Below, in pieces: positions 13,607-28,173 of a stretch of 64,000 nt of DNA (its first letter is position 1; every line of letters starts with the position of its first letter). Below the pieces are notes generated by a model, which saw only the letters and a program-made list of their open reading frames with translations, had not been told where the DNA came from and ran no database searches. Where the stretch lies: assembly GCA_035041965.1 (NCBI GenBank), contig JAPYMA010000079.1, positions 62,001 through 126,000 of the forward strand. Reading direction: 5' to 3'. The position numbers and the translations under genes are program-made. This stretch comes from Anisakis pegreffii (lineage: Eukaryota > Nematoda > Chromadorea > Rhabditida > Anisakidae).

Positions 13607-16600
13607 GCGTATGGCTTTGAAGTGCTAGTTTTGTTCGGGCGAGTAGAGATGCGCCAGTAACAACTTCTTATTTCTGCGTTGCTCTCAACTGTTGATGATT
13701 TCACCGAATTTGTCATCGGCTAAAATTGAAAACATACAATGGTCGTCTCAATCAGAAAATCTCAGCAACCGTCTCTCAGCTGGATTCGAATCTAGTAGAA
13801 CTATACTAATGATGACACAAAGAGCAATGATGTTTAAGATTAGAACAGCTGCAAAGCAAGAAGGCATAAGTGCATCAGCATTTTACAGAGTTGAATATGA
13901 TGGATTGGTGTTAACAAATCTTAAGAAACATCCTATCTGACAGCGTTTCACGCGCTGATGGCAACAGTCAACAGGATTGGTTTGACGTGTATTTGAGCAA
14001 TCCAATCCAGTCTCAAGGCCAAATCAAATCAACTCATCTAAAAATCTCATTACTACAATTATTGGGCAAATATTAGCCATCAGCCGACATCGGTAATCAG
14101 AAAATGATTGAATTCTATATTGATCACTCAGTGATCATTGAGTGGTTTGTGAACGCTTTACTGAGCAAATACTGCGATACTTGACGAGAATAGGTAATGT
14201 TTGTGGTCCTGAAGCTATCTTTCATGCGCTATCATCCAGTAAACATTGTCCAGGTTCTGGAAAAGTTATAAGGCTAGGATAACAAATGAATTACGTAGGA
14301 TGTTTATACCTATGGTTCAGAACTCGTTCTCTGTAGCACTTTGACGCCCAGAACTATATGTATAAATAAGATAAACTACTATAAATAAGATAAAGTTTCA
14401 ATAGTATCACACATAAATTATTATTTGCTGATAGGAGATGAGGTCTTGCAAACAAAGGTACTGAATTAAATAAACCGTATTGAATCCTCAGATAGATCAC
14501 AAACAAACTCATTTCTGGATCATATTGACAAATCTGAAAAATAATAGAGCTACAGACCAAATGCACAGTAGTGAAAATATTTGATGAATCACACAGAGTG
14601 GATTCTTTGAATGATTAGTTGAGCGATGAATAATGATAATTCATTACGAAGAATATAGATGAAAGATATGTTGTGTGTTCTTAATAAAGTGTTGTTGTTT
14701 GTGTGTGCACGAATGCCGAAGGTGTAAGATTATTTGTGATGCGTCAAAACAATTGTTGAAGTGCGATTGTGATTATTGTGTAACTGTGCAATGAAGGTGC
14801 TGTGTTAAGGTGCGATTTGAGTGACACATTTGACTGTGGTCTATGAACCCAACCGACTGAGCAATGGTTAGATGGATTGTGCATGAATTCACTAAACATC
14901 ACCATCATTTGTATATTTCATTCGTAAACTGAATCTCTAAGCGATTGCATTTGTTTATTACCATTAATTTAATCAGATATGTTGTTGTCAATCGGTACTG
15001 ACTGAATCTCCATTCAACATTCAGATTGCGAATAAAAATCAATTGCAAAGTGAAACTGAAAATAAACGGATTAAGTGTTTTATTTGTTGATCATTCAATG
15101 ATGTGCACGTTATATTGTTCTTTGAGTGGATTTCGTTCTTTATTCACTTGTAATCTATTGAGAGAATATGAGAAGTCGTCCCGTTGATGTTCAGTCACAT
15201 GGAGAAGGTGTTCATTGCTGAGGGGAAATGGTGGTTTAAGATGAGAACGTTGTTCATGCACGTTCTTTCATAACGATCATCTAGCTGGCAGTTTTGAGCA
15301 GTGTGCAACGCCGAATTGTAGCACGATTGTTTGTACTGATCTACGATGATACTTTCGGAACGAATCACAAAATTATCAACTCAGTCAGTTTACTTATAGA
15401 AATGCTGTTTATGCGAGGAAAAATGGAAGGAAGCAAATTTGATTAGAAAAATTAGATCTGCACAACTTTAGAGATTAGTTTGTTCCAATGACAAAACGCA
15501 GTGAACGTTCTGTATGCATCCAATGATTATTGCATTAGCCAGCAAGAACTGATTTTACGCCGAGAATTTGATTACACTCTGGCTGAATTTTGTTGAGTTT
15601 AGAGCAGTTTGGCAGTAAAATTTTGAATTGTGCGGCGCCGTAGAACGAAAAATGAAATTAACATATTTCCTTCAGTGGTTGCTTGAGGAATTACGACAAT
15701 ATTGCCTGCCGTGCGCTAAGATTTTGCAAACCAAAAGATATTATTGGAATCTGTTCTTATCAATACCTCCAAATTCTTCTCACAATCAGCAAAAATTCAT
15801 GTCAACTCGAGCATACTTTTGGATAGATATGGAGACTTAAGATGGAACAACAACAAATGAATTATTAATTGCATTACAGTTATGCCATAGCGCTAAATCC
15901 AAATCTAAATTTTTGCACTGATTATTCATGGCTGAATGCATGATGCACACTACTCTAATGGCTGCTGGCTACTCATAAACACATTCGTTTCTATCAACTA
16001 AAGGACACAACATGCCCAATAAACACTTGCACGTAAATAAGGTCAATAATTAGTGATAGTTGTGCAGCGAGTGATTATTGCCCATCAACAAACTCAATTA
16101 TCTCATCACCAGTCAATTGGATCGATGGATAGATGGATGATGGCTCATCATTCATATGATTAACCACTGAAAAACAATCAAATATTCAACGATGAATATT
16201 CATTAATCCCATGAGAATTGGGACATTAGTGAACAGACTATATTCACAGTATTCTTCTGAAACAGTATCTTACGAAAGAATACCAGTGGTTTATAAGAGG
16301 ATAGCAGAAGAATACCAGTGGGATATATAAGGCGATAGTGATGAAAGCACAAACTAATACGACCACTCTTAGTCGAAGGTAGCAATTATAATTTAAAATA
16401 AGAAGCGAAATCTGTTAATACAGTTGTGAATGAAGCAGAATCTAGAGATGAGTGAGATTACTATATCCCATGCTTGCATATGTTAAAAAAAGCAAAACAA
16501 ACGAGCGAATAACATCATTTCGTTTCCAGCAAATGCAAAAAAAAGCTCCACAGGAGTCTCCAGATTGTCTAGAGAAAATAATTCTCAAGGCCGACATCCA

Positions 16601-18303
16601 ACTGAGTTGGCATCGATAAAGTATGGTTTTAAACGAATTGATATGGCAAATTCAAGTGCTCGTTCTTTTCATCTTATTGTCATTGTGAGAGGAAAGAATG
16701 CAATTTAGTATTTTTTTGATGGATCTGATTGATGTGATCATAGGTTCATCATCAGATGAATAATGGCTGAAAACATGTGGGAATCGGCTGAAATGAGTAG
16801 ATCCAAAAAAGGTTCGGAAAACATGTTTTAATTAGTTCGAGTAATCATCATTTTCCTCAAAGTTTCGATGAATCGGATGCAACTGAATTCAGTCAACACC
16901 CATTGTAGCGACCGTATTCTGATAATAAAAAAACAATACAGTAAATTGATCTGGAGGAGCAAAACTTTTGATAAAACTTTAAGAACTTAAAACATCCGAA
17001 ATCAAAGAGATTGCTTTGGATCGAATGAGCTACAGTTCAGTTCACTGAATGAGTTCCACTCGCTTCGTTGAAACAATTTTTTGGGAGGATTGTTCTGAGT
17101 AGCTCGTAGAAGAGTATTCGGCTTATCGTAACGCTTCGGTTTATCGAGCAATAAAGGCGATCAAATTGGATTATGAAACAATTGTCGAAGTTGTTACAAT
17201 AGCGATTGTATTCATTCACCAGGTGTGATCAGTGAATAGGGCGGAAACTCAAAAGGGAAGTAAGTGACTTATTGGGAGTGCAATATAAAGAAGCAGCGAA
17301 TGCAACGAACGATTCAATTGAGGAAACGATGGCTATAACGGAGCATAATCGAATAATAAAGTGGGCTTATTGTTGGTTTCGGTTTCGCACACGATGGATG
17401 GCATTAAACAATCGAAGTGTCAATGAATGAATGCAAGAAATAACAAAACAAAACAATAAATTAACACCTTGATTGCTACGGTTAATAATAGGTATGTAAT
17501 GCGATGGCTATTTACCGATGCGATAATTATAGTAGAAACTGTGTCGTGAAAAGACGGAACAAATCAACGAACACTGCATAAATCATTCATTACTGAAACA
17601 ATTCATTCATTAGACTGATTGTGAGTGTGTTCGCTGGGTGATGACCATTGGTCATTAAATGAAAATACAACATGATGATTATTAATTCGTGTTATTGGTA
17701 GTTGCTGTTGTTGTTGTTGTTGCTGTTTTGGATGTTGTCAACATTACTCTGATCAGCCTTCATGATCGAATAGACAAGTTCAATTCGAGTGATAAATGAA
17801 AGTCGATCAGTTAGGCACGTACCATGTAAAAACACGAAAACAAGCATCATAATTAAACGATAATTAAAGTGATCATTAATATGAATAAGGAAACAAGCTT
17901 CGATAACTTAATTAGAAGAGAGGCGCATCAAACAATACAATAGATATGCTGATGAGGATTGTAGTGATGAATTGGCTTTATCTGGTAGTTAAGCATGACA
18001 AATAGATTAGTGAAAGTGATCCGATCTTATCCGAATTCAGTGGATGATTCGGGTGCTCTGTATCCTTGTGATCTGCAACGATTGGTTACCATCTTAAATG
18101 CAAGAAGCGTCGTCGTGGTTGTATTCTCAGCTGCTCACTAACCACGACTTTGAGCATCATCAGTCATTTTGCTGAAACCACACTCACACATCTATAAGTA
18201 CATCTATATGTATTACTTCATAATAATACACATCCTTTAATGAGATTCGTTCATAATCTAATATGTTCGTTGTTATCATTATTCCTAATAACGTGAAATG
18301 TTG

Positions 18304-18323
18304 TTATTATTATTATTATTATT
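18304..18323. repeat. TTA microsatellite
   Basis: Uninterrupted TTA trinucleotide repeat of about seven units in intergenic sequence. Confidence 0.8.
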
Positions 18324-21300
18324 GTGCAGTGAAGCATCCATCGTTCATTTTGTTTGTGCTATATAATACATGAGACCAGTTGTGGCTCCTTAATAAGCAT
18401 GATTGATTTTATTTATTAAGCCCATTCTATTTGCTTATGTGTCCACGGAAAAACTTTAATTAACTAAGAAATATTAATATCCAGATCAATGAGAAGAGTA
18501 TGAGCATAATCTAAGAGTATCACATTGCTCAAAGATTGTTCGTGAGAAGAGACCATGGCACTAGACGATTCAATCAAGTTAATGTTCGCAATAAAGAAGT
18601 TATGCATTCAAGCGCGAGGTTTCGCAACCTGCAGCAATGTTTTTTGCTTGGAATTTTACTTGAATTGAGCACAACAAAGGATCATCATCATCACATTACT
18701 ACGAAATGATTCACTTCAGGCAAAGACCATCTGTGTTGCATGCAGCGAATGAGTCGATGAGCTCTTTCTTAATAAAAACTCCTGAAGATTGCTCTTAAAA
18801 TAAACAAACTTCCGCACTCTCCTCATCTTTGCTCTATAGGTCATCTGCAAAAAAACCAACCGCTTTAATGCAATTGCATAAGTAAGTGTATTCGCAATAA
18901 AATGTCATAAAATTTTATTCGCTCATTTGCGGTGAGCTGAAATGGAATGGCACAACAATAAACTTGAATATCTGTTAAGTAAGTCGAATGATAAACCGAT
19001 GTAGTAAGATGAAATAATAAAAGGATTTGTCGCCTTCATAAAAGACTCAAATCTCCAATGAACACAAAACCAATCTCAACTCATTGTAAACAATCTGCGG
19101 CGAGAGACAGCCGCGCGGACCACGGCTATCCCATCTTAAGCTTCATCTAGTAATAACACAGTGACCCAGTTAACTCGTTAAATTGATTTACTACCGAATA
19201 ACAATTGTAAAACTGTATTAGCAGAAACACAATTGTATGGCTTGTGTTTACGGTTGTTCGCATCATAAAGCAGATCAAACGATTTGTTTAAGCAGAACTT
19301 CAGAATATTTCATTTGGATCGTATACTCACAGAGGGCAATGAACCTCGCCTTCTAGAACAGGGCAGTTAAGCTTTCCTTACGTAAAGTATAATATTTTTA
19401 GGTTTGTGACATTCTTATCGAACGTTCATAAAACTGAATTAAACGAAGACCCAAATTGAATTAAACGAAGTCTGAATGACCGCTTTGAATTCATTCGAGA
19501 TTTTTAGATGAGGAACTGATGATGAAACGAATACCGAGTTATCGAAACTATGAACGTCTTTCTGTACGTTCAGCAATCGAAGGAGTTGAGCACCTTGATT
19601 GTAAAAACGGAACGTTTGGGAGTAAGATGAAATGATACTGCCGGGTGAATGCAATTGATGAGGATATTTGGTTCGGTTTTTTCGAAAGTGTTGTTGTTTT
19701 ATTTGATGTTAACTAGCGAATTACAACCAATAACGCTTGTTCTTTGAAATTTTGATTGACTCCGCTCCTGCGAAGTTACTCATCGTACCTCATCAACTGA
19801 CTACGTTGTAAAATGGAGCTTTAAGTTAATGATATCAATGTAAGAACCACTCACTTTTATGATGATATACTCGAAAGTGATGCTATACTTTATGTGTAAC
19901 ACAGGTGAACAGCTTTTATGATTCGACATTTTGCCATTCGAAATGAATTCAATAGCCTAGTATCAGGGAAATTTCTTGAAAGTAGATCAAAGTAGATCAG
20001 CGCCCAAAATGTCATCACATTATGCAACCAAGAGATCTACTTTCGAAGTTCATAACGATATCTCGTATGATGTCTTCTATAATCCTGATGAAGATTACTT
20101 CGTTTAGTCATTAATGAGGCATTGGCATAAGAATATTGACTAGCATACCTAAACTTCGACTTGATTTCCTTAAGGGTGCAATAAATTCGGGTCAGTGACA
20201 TCAGAATCATGCAACATATATTGCATAATGTCGAAGAATGATTGGTGGATTACGCACCAACAATGGTCAGTGAAGCTTATGTGAACGATTAGGACAATTG
20301 AGAGGCAAAAATATGCGATGGAGATAATTAACAGATCAGTTCAGTGACTGGTGTGGGATTTATCGAGTGGTTGATGTGTTACGGACAAGTAAAAGGATTG
20401 AAGTGAGCCGAGCCGATTGGTTGCTGTATCGGCGGCGGTGCAATTATACGTAATTGATCGTAAAATTGTTGGAATGAAACTTCTTCAGGAAATCGAATGC
20501 AGCACCAAATATGAATGAGTGAATGAACCAGCAGTGTTCTTGCATGAACTGTTTATGATTGCTCGCGCAATAAACTGTTTATTACGATTGTCTGAGGTCG
20601 TTGTACTTCGTCAAATTTTGCAAAGTATACACGTAGTTTCGCAAGCAGCAACGGCAATTATGCTCACAATCAGTCCACCACCTCGTCGATCGCTCATAAT
20701 TGCTGCGTTATGAACTTCAATAACTGCTCAAGAAATGAGGCGATTTGCTTGTCAATATGCTTCAAATTTACTGAGAAAACTGCAATATTCCATAGTTTTT
20801 TAGTAGAACATCCATCAGCTTATGTGTTAGGGATGTGTATATGTATGTTTGAGTAGAAATCTTGCAGTTTCTCAGTCTTTTAAAGTCAACACTGTTGTTT
20901 AAATGAGAAAGTGTCCGTTGCTAAGAATTGCGAATTTAAGAGATTGGTGTGGCTGTTGGGCAATGACTGCCGGTGATCATGAACCGAACCGATAATAAGC
21001 GAACAAACAATGGATCGATTGCATATCAAATTACAGAATACGCACTTTTTTGAGGGCAAACACAAATTAGCAATTTTTGAATAATTGTAATTATCCAGGG
21101 ACATTGTAGCATCGTTGCTGCAGCTGCACGCCTCATTAAAACGGAATTATGCTGAATGGAAATAATTGTTGTTCATAAGAGTTGACATTGAGAGGGAGTG
21201 ATTGTGAGTGAATACAGTAATGCAGTTCGGTACTTGAAATCTGCAATGTCAATAAGTCACGGGAATCGATCATATGAATTCTTATAATTTGATCGAGTGA

Positions 21301-23304
21301 ATTTCAATTCGGAATGAATTCTTGTAATTCCGAAATTTCACTTCGTTCCAATGATTTCTTATAGGAAAATTTCGGACGAATGAAAATTGATGATTTGAAA
21401 ATTGTGCTATTCGACTGTTGGTTGCAATATTTTTATTCGTGGCTTTGATGATTTTGTTTTGATGATAAAAAGTGTTTAGCATTATTATTGTGATTAGTGT
21501 ATGCTTATCGTTTTAGAAGCATTTTATGAGACGTACTGTTATCGATATATATTGTGGTAAGACGACCATAAAATGGACTTCGTAACAGATAACAGATTTT
21601 TGCTTACAATTAGTTTGCAATTGCTGGCAATCGAGGAGATAAAATTTCTTTACTCGTTGTTTTATGTTCGATAATGCAGACTTTGATCTAACGCGAAGAA
21701 CATCAATTCAAGATAAAATTATGGCATTTCCTTAGTTGATTCGTCTGATAAGAACACTAACAAGACGAATCAGAATGTGTAAATGGCAATAGCATATTGA
21801 ATATTGTTCACAGCTGCCTAAATTTGCAATTTATAGATAGAGGTCAGAACCAGAATTATTGACTGGATTAATGAAGGTTTACTTCAGCATCAGTTGGATC
21901 AATCTAGGTAGACGTACGTGCTTGGGTCTTACAAGGTGACAGGTCAGGAGATAGGCCACATGGCTTCAAGGTATGCGCAGCACTAACTTTCTACGGAGTG
22001 GTTCACACTGTTAGATCCCTCAAAAACATTTCACACTCAATAATAATTTTTTTCAGTTGTTCCATTGAGATTTCGGCAGTAAGGCCAATGTCAACCCGTT
22101 GCTCGTGATAGTTTATGCAGAATTCTACGTCGTTTCGATCCATTTAGTTCATGGTAGATAAGATTTATATTTATGTAACTGTTAGAATATTCACAATCTT
22201 CGATAACAAATTGCCTTGTAACATTGCATGACATAAGATGATGAATATCTTTATGAATGCACGCAAATTTGCATATCAAAACATAAATCTAATATCTGCA
22301 CAGCTTATCCGGTATTAATAAGATAATATTATTCATCATGCATTCAACAAAATGCCATCATTCCCCATTGTTGTTCTCATCAGTAAATAGCAAGAATATA
22401 GACCAACTATTGCTAAGAGATGGTTCATAAAACAATGCTAACAACTAAGTGTAGCGGAAGTGAATTGCGTTGTATAATTAGAAACTAAATGAAATGTGTT
22501 CAATACCTTGCTGGTTAAGTAAACAAAGTGAGTGCTTAATGAAGAGTACTATTATTATGATCGTCGAGAGGACAATCATCATTACGAGAACAACGTTCCC
22601 ATAACAGTTTCAACAATAATAACATCCGTAAGTAACACTTCAATTGATTAGTAGTGTCACTCAGAAACAATATGGAACGATATTTTAGTGTTTACCTCTT
22701 GCAATTTTAATAAATCTCTTAATCATAGCACGAGGACAATCATAATTAGCGTAGCGTTGCATAATGGATCAACTGCATTATTATGCAACTAACTCATCAA
22801 CAGCAATTCTCTCAAAATAACACCTGCACAAGCAAAGAGGGAGGAATAGATTTGGTTTTTAAGAAATTCGTTTTGAGAAGGGAGCATTTAGAGCACAGTA
22901 AAACGAGTTTAGCTTAAAGCATCGAGTGCATAAGCATTCTCAATAAATGTAACTGAAATTAGCGCAAATATTTTATGAGCATCAAATAATGAAAAACTGG
23001 ATCAACTGTGAACAGTACGTATATCAAAAGCTTCATGAATCATGAAGGCGCAGCTGCTCCAGCAGTACATCTTCGTAAAACGACCGCATTCGATCAGAAT
23101 TTGTGAGGTTTACCGGTGAATGCTTATCAGAATTAACACTGCGAACAACAACAAGTTGCGCTGACTGCACCATCGTCATGCGAATAACATTACTGAACAA
23201 ATATTTACTTTTGTATTTATCGTTCGCTGGAAGTTGATATCACGAAATCTTGATGTCAGCAAATGATATTCTTGATGTGCTATTTACGGGAAACAATCGA
23301 AATG

Positions 23305-23321
23305 CGACGACGACGACGACG
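23305..23321. repeat. CGA microsatellite
   Basis: Short CGA trinucleotide run of about five units in AT-rich intergenic sequence. Confidence 0.8.
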
Positions 23322-26300
23322 GAAATAGTGGTGAGTACAGACAGCAGCATAGCTATATATCAATAATGGCGCTGATGGCGGTGTATTGAAAGCCTTAAGG
23401 ACGTTCATCTACTGAATATTTCATCGCGTGCAATGTCATTGAGGGTGTTTCGCATCCCAATTAACACATCGGTTCCAATAAATGACATCCTAATGTATTG
23501 TTCTTATTTCGAGTAGTGTCAATCAAGCGCTTTCCATGTAACAACTTCAGTAATCTACGTTTTAAAAGGAAATGAATTCGCTTAAGGGCTGCAGAAAATT
23601 TTGAGAAATATTAGGATTCACAACGATTCTTCCATTGAAAACTCAATTTTGAAAACTCAAAAGCTAAGAGGAACGGTCCACGGAAATACGATCGTAGTCG
23701 TAATTGTAAAGCGTAGATATCTGCTGATTGTGAGATGTTTTTTGGTTATTGTTGGTTTTGACAAGCGCTTTGATCATAAATGTTATAATCATATTACTTG
23801 GCCAAAACAGATTGAGCATAGATAGATGTAATTGAATGCGATTGCGCGATTACCTTTGCTTATGCCCCAAAGGAAATGGGATCCGTTGTTTGAAGGAAAG
23901 AAATGCATTTGTTGCACGGCGCTACTTTTTAAGTTTTCTAGATGTGAGCACATCATAAAGTTGGTGAATGTTTTCGGTAAGTCGGCATTCAGTATGTCTC
24001 GATGCGGCGGTACATAAAAGCGCGATGAACAATTGGTTTTGTCGTAACAAAACAATGCCTTATTACAGCACACATCCATCCAAATTACTTATTAAGCTCG
24101 ATTGAATGTCAGCGATCCGCTGCAGTGACGGTAAACTTTGAGTTTGGCAATCTCATTAGCACATATTCAGGTGATAATACACCGAACAACGATCTTAAAC
24201 CACAGGTGGTAGCTCACTTCGATAACGACGCTTCTGTTCAATGCTCAATGCTCCGCTGGCTATCAACATGGTCCATAGTGCCTGCCTTGTAGGGTGAAAC
24301 GATTAAATGAGCCAGCACTCTTGTTTCTGCTGTAATATCGTCAACATTATCTGCTTGCTCAGCAGCTCATTATGCTGTGCTCTCAAGCGAAGATGAAGAT
24401 AAAAGACAAAAGTAATGAGATGTTCGTTTTGAAAATGAGATTGTTACCAGTGAAACGCATGCGACTGCGATAGCAATGAGCCAGTGGACTTAAGAAGTTC
24501 GTTTGCAGCAGTTTAATCAGCTAAATTTTTTGATATGACAAAGATCATGTTCACAAAGACAAATGCAATACTTTGCAGTTTGATGATCGCAAGAACGATC
24601 ATCACATCACAAGAAAGAAACTTTAGAAATCGTTTATGCTGCTGCCGCAACAATACAATACAGTGATGAATAAGGAATTGATAAGTTTCATTTTTAATGA
24701 GAACACATAAGATCCATGGTTTTCACTTTTAGGATTCGTTTTGAGAGGTTTTCTCCAAGTTGATTTCGAAATGTAAGTTGTTGTTTGTGTGTTAAGCATA
24801 AAGTTATTAATCTTATGGCAACATTCGTGCCACTGAAAATGCACCATTTTGAGTGTTCATTGTTTTAGTTGCATAAAAAGTCAAACGGTTCAAGCATGAC
24901 GTAAACTGCTGATGTGACAAGCCATACATTCTTATCTTATCAGTTCATAATCAGTGTTTGCTAGGTAATTTTATGGCAATTTGTGATTCATTGATAAGCG
25001 TCATTCTATCATCACGTTTGAACACCTCGCATTATTTTCCAATTGCTTTGCGCTGTTTGTGCTCGTTTCAGTGCTCTTGACATTGAAATCATTGTTTATC
25101 TGAATGTTCAGAGTGATTTTCTTTTAGCGATTCAATGCTAATCTTTGTGTTTCGCCACTTGAGATCTCTAAGGAACTTCTAAATGAGCTGATTTACAAGT
25201 GTCCGAATTGAAAATGTCCATTCTAGTTTATGACAAACCCCAAATGCCATTCCATTACTATGTGGTAGTGAAATTATTTCTCCGAGAACATTTCAATTTC
25301 TGCTGATGATTAAAAACGATGAATTGCGATGAATTCTCATGGAGTACCAAATGCTACATTCTCCTTTTGAATGTTGCCTACTGGACGATCACTGAAACAA
25401 ACTATACGTTAAGTCGAAAGCGAAACTGCGTATAGGTGATTCCTACACTCTGCAAGCTAGGCACCATCTTGTAAATTGGTGCGATTTAATTACTGATAAA
25501 ATCCATAATAATTGGAGTGCATATTGTTGATTGGTGCTGCAAAGTTATTGCAAATGATTGTATAAGGTGTGCAATTAAATGAAATTATAGGTTTATATCG
25601 TCTTGCTGTGAATATGCGTCAATTCAGTAATTGCTCATTTTATGACCCAAACATACATGCATGTGCCTAGGTTTGCTGGCGCATATCAAAACAACAACAG
25701 CGCATATGATCCGGATTTACGGCCCATTTGAGCACCTCGATAAACATCTTCGCCCTTCAACAATGTTTCATCAACATTTTTTCCGCATCTCGATATCTTA
25801 CAGGAGAACATTTGATCTTAAATAGCAAACATTTGATCTTGAGGAAAAATTCCTTTCAAACTCGTTTTGGGGTTTGCGATTTTTGTATAAATGGCGAAAT
25901 TCGAGAAAACATAATGAAGTTGATAAAGGGAGTCGTTCGGAACAATCATTCATGTGATTCATTGTAAACTATTAGCTATAATCCGATTTCCCTGAGTTCA
26001 GTTAACTTTCAAATGAATACTCCATAATAGGCGAACAAATGTGCTAATGAATTGCGATTATTCTATCAGTAAGCAAGTTACGTTTGTCGACGATGTTAAT
26101 TACAAGCAGTTGAGCAATTTTTATGATAATATGTTAGTGCTACGATGTTTCAATGCTTAACAATCATTCTTATGAATACCGTTCTAATTGACATTCAAGG
26201 CCGTTGATTTGCAAAGTTATTTGCACAGTTTCAGGTAGAAATTTTTTCAACGAGCAATTAAATTCTGTTCTAACGCCAACTCAGTTCTCATTAACCGATT

Positions 26301-28173
26301 GTTTACAATGTTTTTTGAAATCTCATAGTTCAGGATTAGATTCCAAAGTATGAAATGAAACACAATAGCAACTGAAATACTGCTGCACCCATAGTTAAAT
26401 ATTTGCAACGCGAAGAAAAAAGCACGAAAGATAGCTACGTGCAAGTGCATTCGACAAAAACTGATCACAAGATCATAAAAATACGCCAGCTTAGTTATCA
26501 TTAACTCTATTTGGTATTTGCCATGGGAATGAAGCAATTTAGATCATGAAGAAGATTTTAGAGCTGATGAATATAAGGTGACAAACTCACCATTAATTGA
26601 ATGGATGCCATCAGATGGCAACGAATCCGAAGCATGACAGCAAATGATAGCTGCTAGTTCTGGACGATACAAAGGCGTTTGGTTGAAAAGGTGACGTTCG
26701 ACGAGTGAATCTAAATGAAATTTATTGACGCAAATGAATGCTTTTTGAAGTTTTGATTGGTTCCATCGAATTCATGTTCGTTCATAATGCGCTCAGTAAT
26801 TTTGTTTTTTGACGACCAATGGCACAGTAATTTATTCTGAGAAGTGCTCATTTTGTGTGATTTCCGGCGAGTAATTGCTGCAAAAAAACCCCAACAAAAT
26901 GGAGTCATAACGCCGTTCGTCACTGAGGTTTTGCATGTGATTTCATTCGTAAGAGCGTTAGACGTCTATAAATAACCTCAAATAACTGAGCAAATATATG
27001 TATATTTGCCTTTTTTCACATTGTGTCTCAGAACCTTGAAAATAATGCGCACGACGCATAATGTGCGAAAGTAACCCCGAAAATTGAAGGACAGTTGATG
27101 AGCGTACATAATTTCGAGTTTTAGGAGATTGTCTATGTGCAAGAGGCGCTGACACTAATTGTATGATGTTTTCGCGGATTTGCAATGTAATTTTCGTCCA
27201 TCGCTATTGTTAGACGATACGGAATAATGCACAGTAATAACATAGGGAATTTGTCGTTAAGCATAAGAATTGTTTCAAACACAAAATTATCCTCAGACTG
27301 GAATGATGTTCAATGAAGTCATGAATTTGTGTTTGCTCACTTCGCAAAATATGAGTATTTTAACTTTGATGCGTTGTTAATCAAGCACGAACGTTCAGTT
27401 AGTATCATATGACTGGAATCAGATTTGTTCTTGCAAGCAATACATCAGACCGAACTTTGGCGTGTGATGAGCGTTTTTCTCATTGGCGACCACTGATAAC
27501 AAAATTTGATTGAAAATAGAACAGTGGCTAGTGGCTTTTTATGTGGACTTTGCAATTTGAAATCACGTTTAAGTACACTTCCTTTCAAGCTGATCTAGAA
27601 AACAGTTTACTGATTATCGGTTCCTTCTCACTGATTGCTTGTTTATTCGTTTTTTCGGTTACAGTCGCAGTAAGCACTGATTTTGAGCTCAGCTTAATGG
27701 AGAAACTGTCAATATAAAATTATCAATCGACGGACGCATCGATCTGATCAGTGATGTGTGACTATCGATCTACAACTTCAATCTGATCGCATTTTTGAAC
27801 GAACATGCAAATGGGATTAGCTATCATTCTTAGCTTCAGAGTAATGGGATGCCCTTCGAATGTGCTGCCTTAGAAAAACTTATTCTGGGAACAGTATTAT
27901 ACGAATTTGAAACAGACATGATGATGGGAATATGGTGATTGATGAATTGCCGAAGGAGCAGACGACAGCAGTGTAAGATTCTAAGACAAACGCTGATTCA
28001 TTGTTTTGAACTGGAAGATGGCTATTCGCTGGCGATGTAAGATAATGGTTATGCTTGTATTATTTCGTCAAGCAGATATGTGAGATAATTTCAGCAAGTC
28101 AATCAAGAACTGACAAGTATATTGCATTTATTAATGTGGTGAATTCTCAACTACTTGAGCAGTGCTGAAAAAA

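Larger units (their letters stand above)
12789..28173. other. Long intergenic stretch, no gene supported
   Basis: About 15 kb without a convincing gene. It holds a perfect 11-bp hairpin at 13582-13606, GTT/GCT repeats at 17701-17725, a TTA repeat at 18304-18323, a small GC-rich patch around 19095-19130 that can fold, and a CGA repeat at 23305-23321. At 23789-24079 both strands carry moderately protein-like short frames that compete with each other. No tRNA, rRNA or transposon end was recognised. Confidence 0.4.

Noticed and set aside
22039..22060. 22-base microexon between T7CAG and GTAAGG
   Set aside because: The splice signals are good, but no neighbouring exon was found and the insert is not SL1; a chance match is likely.
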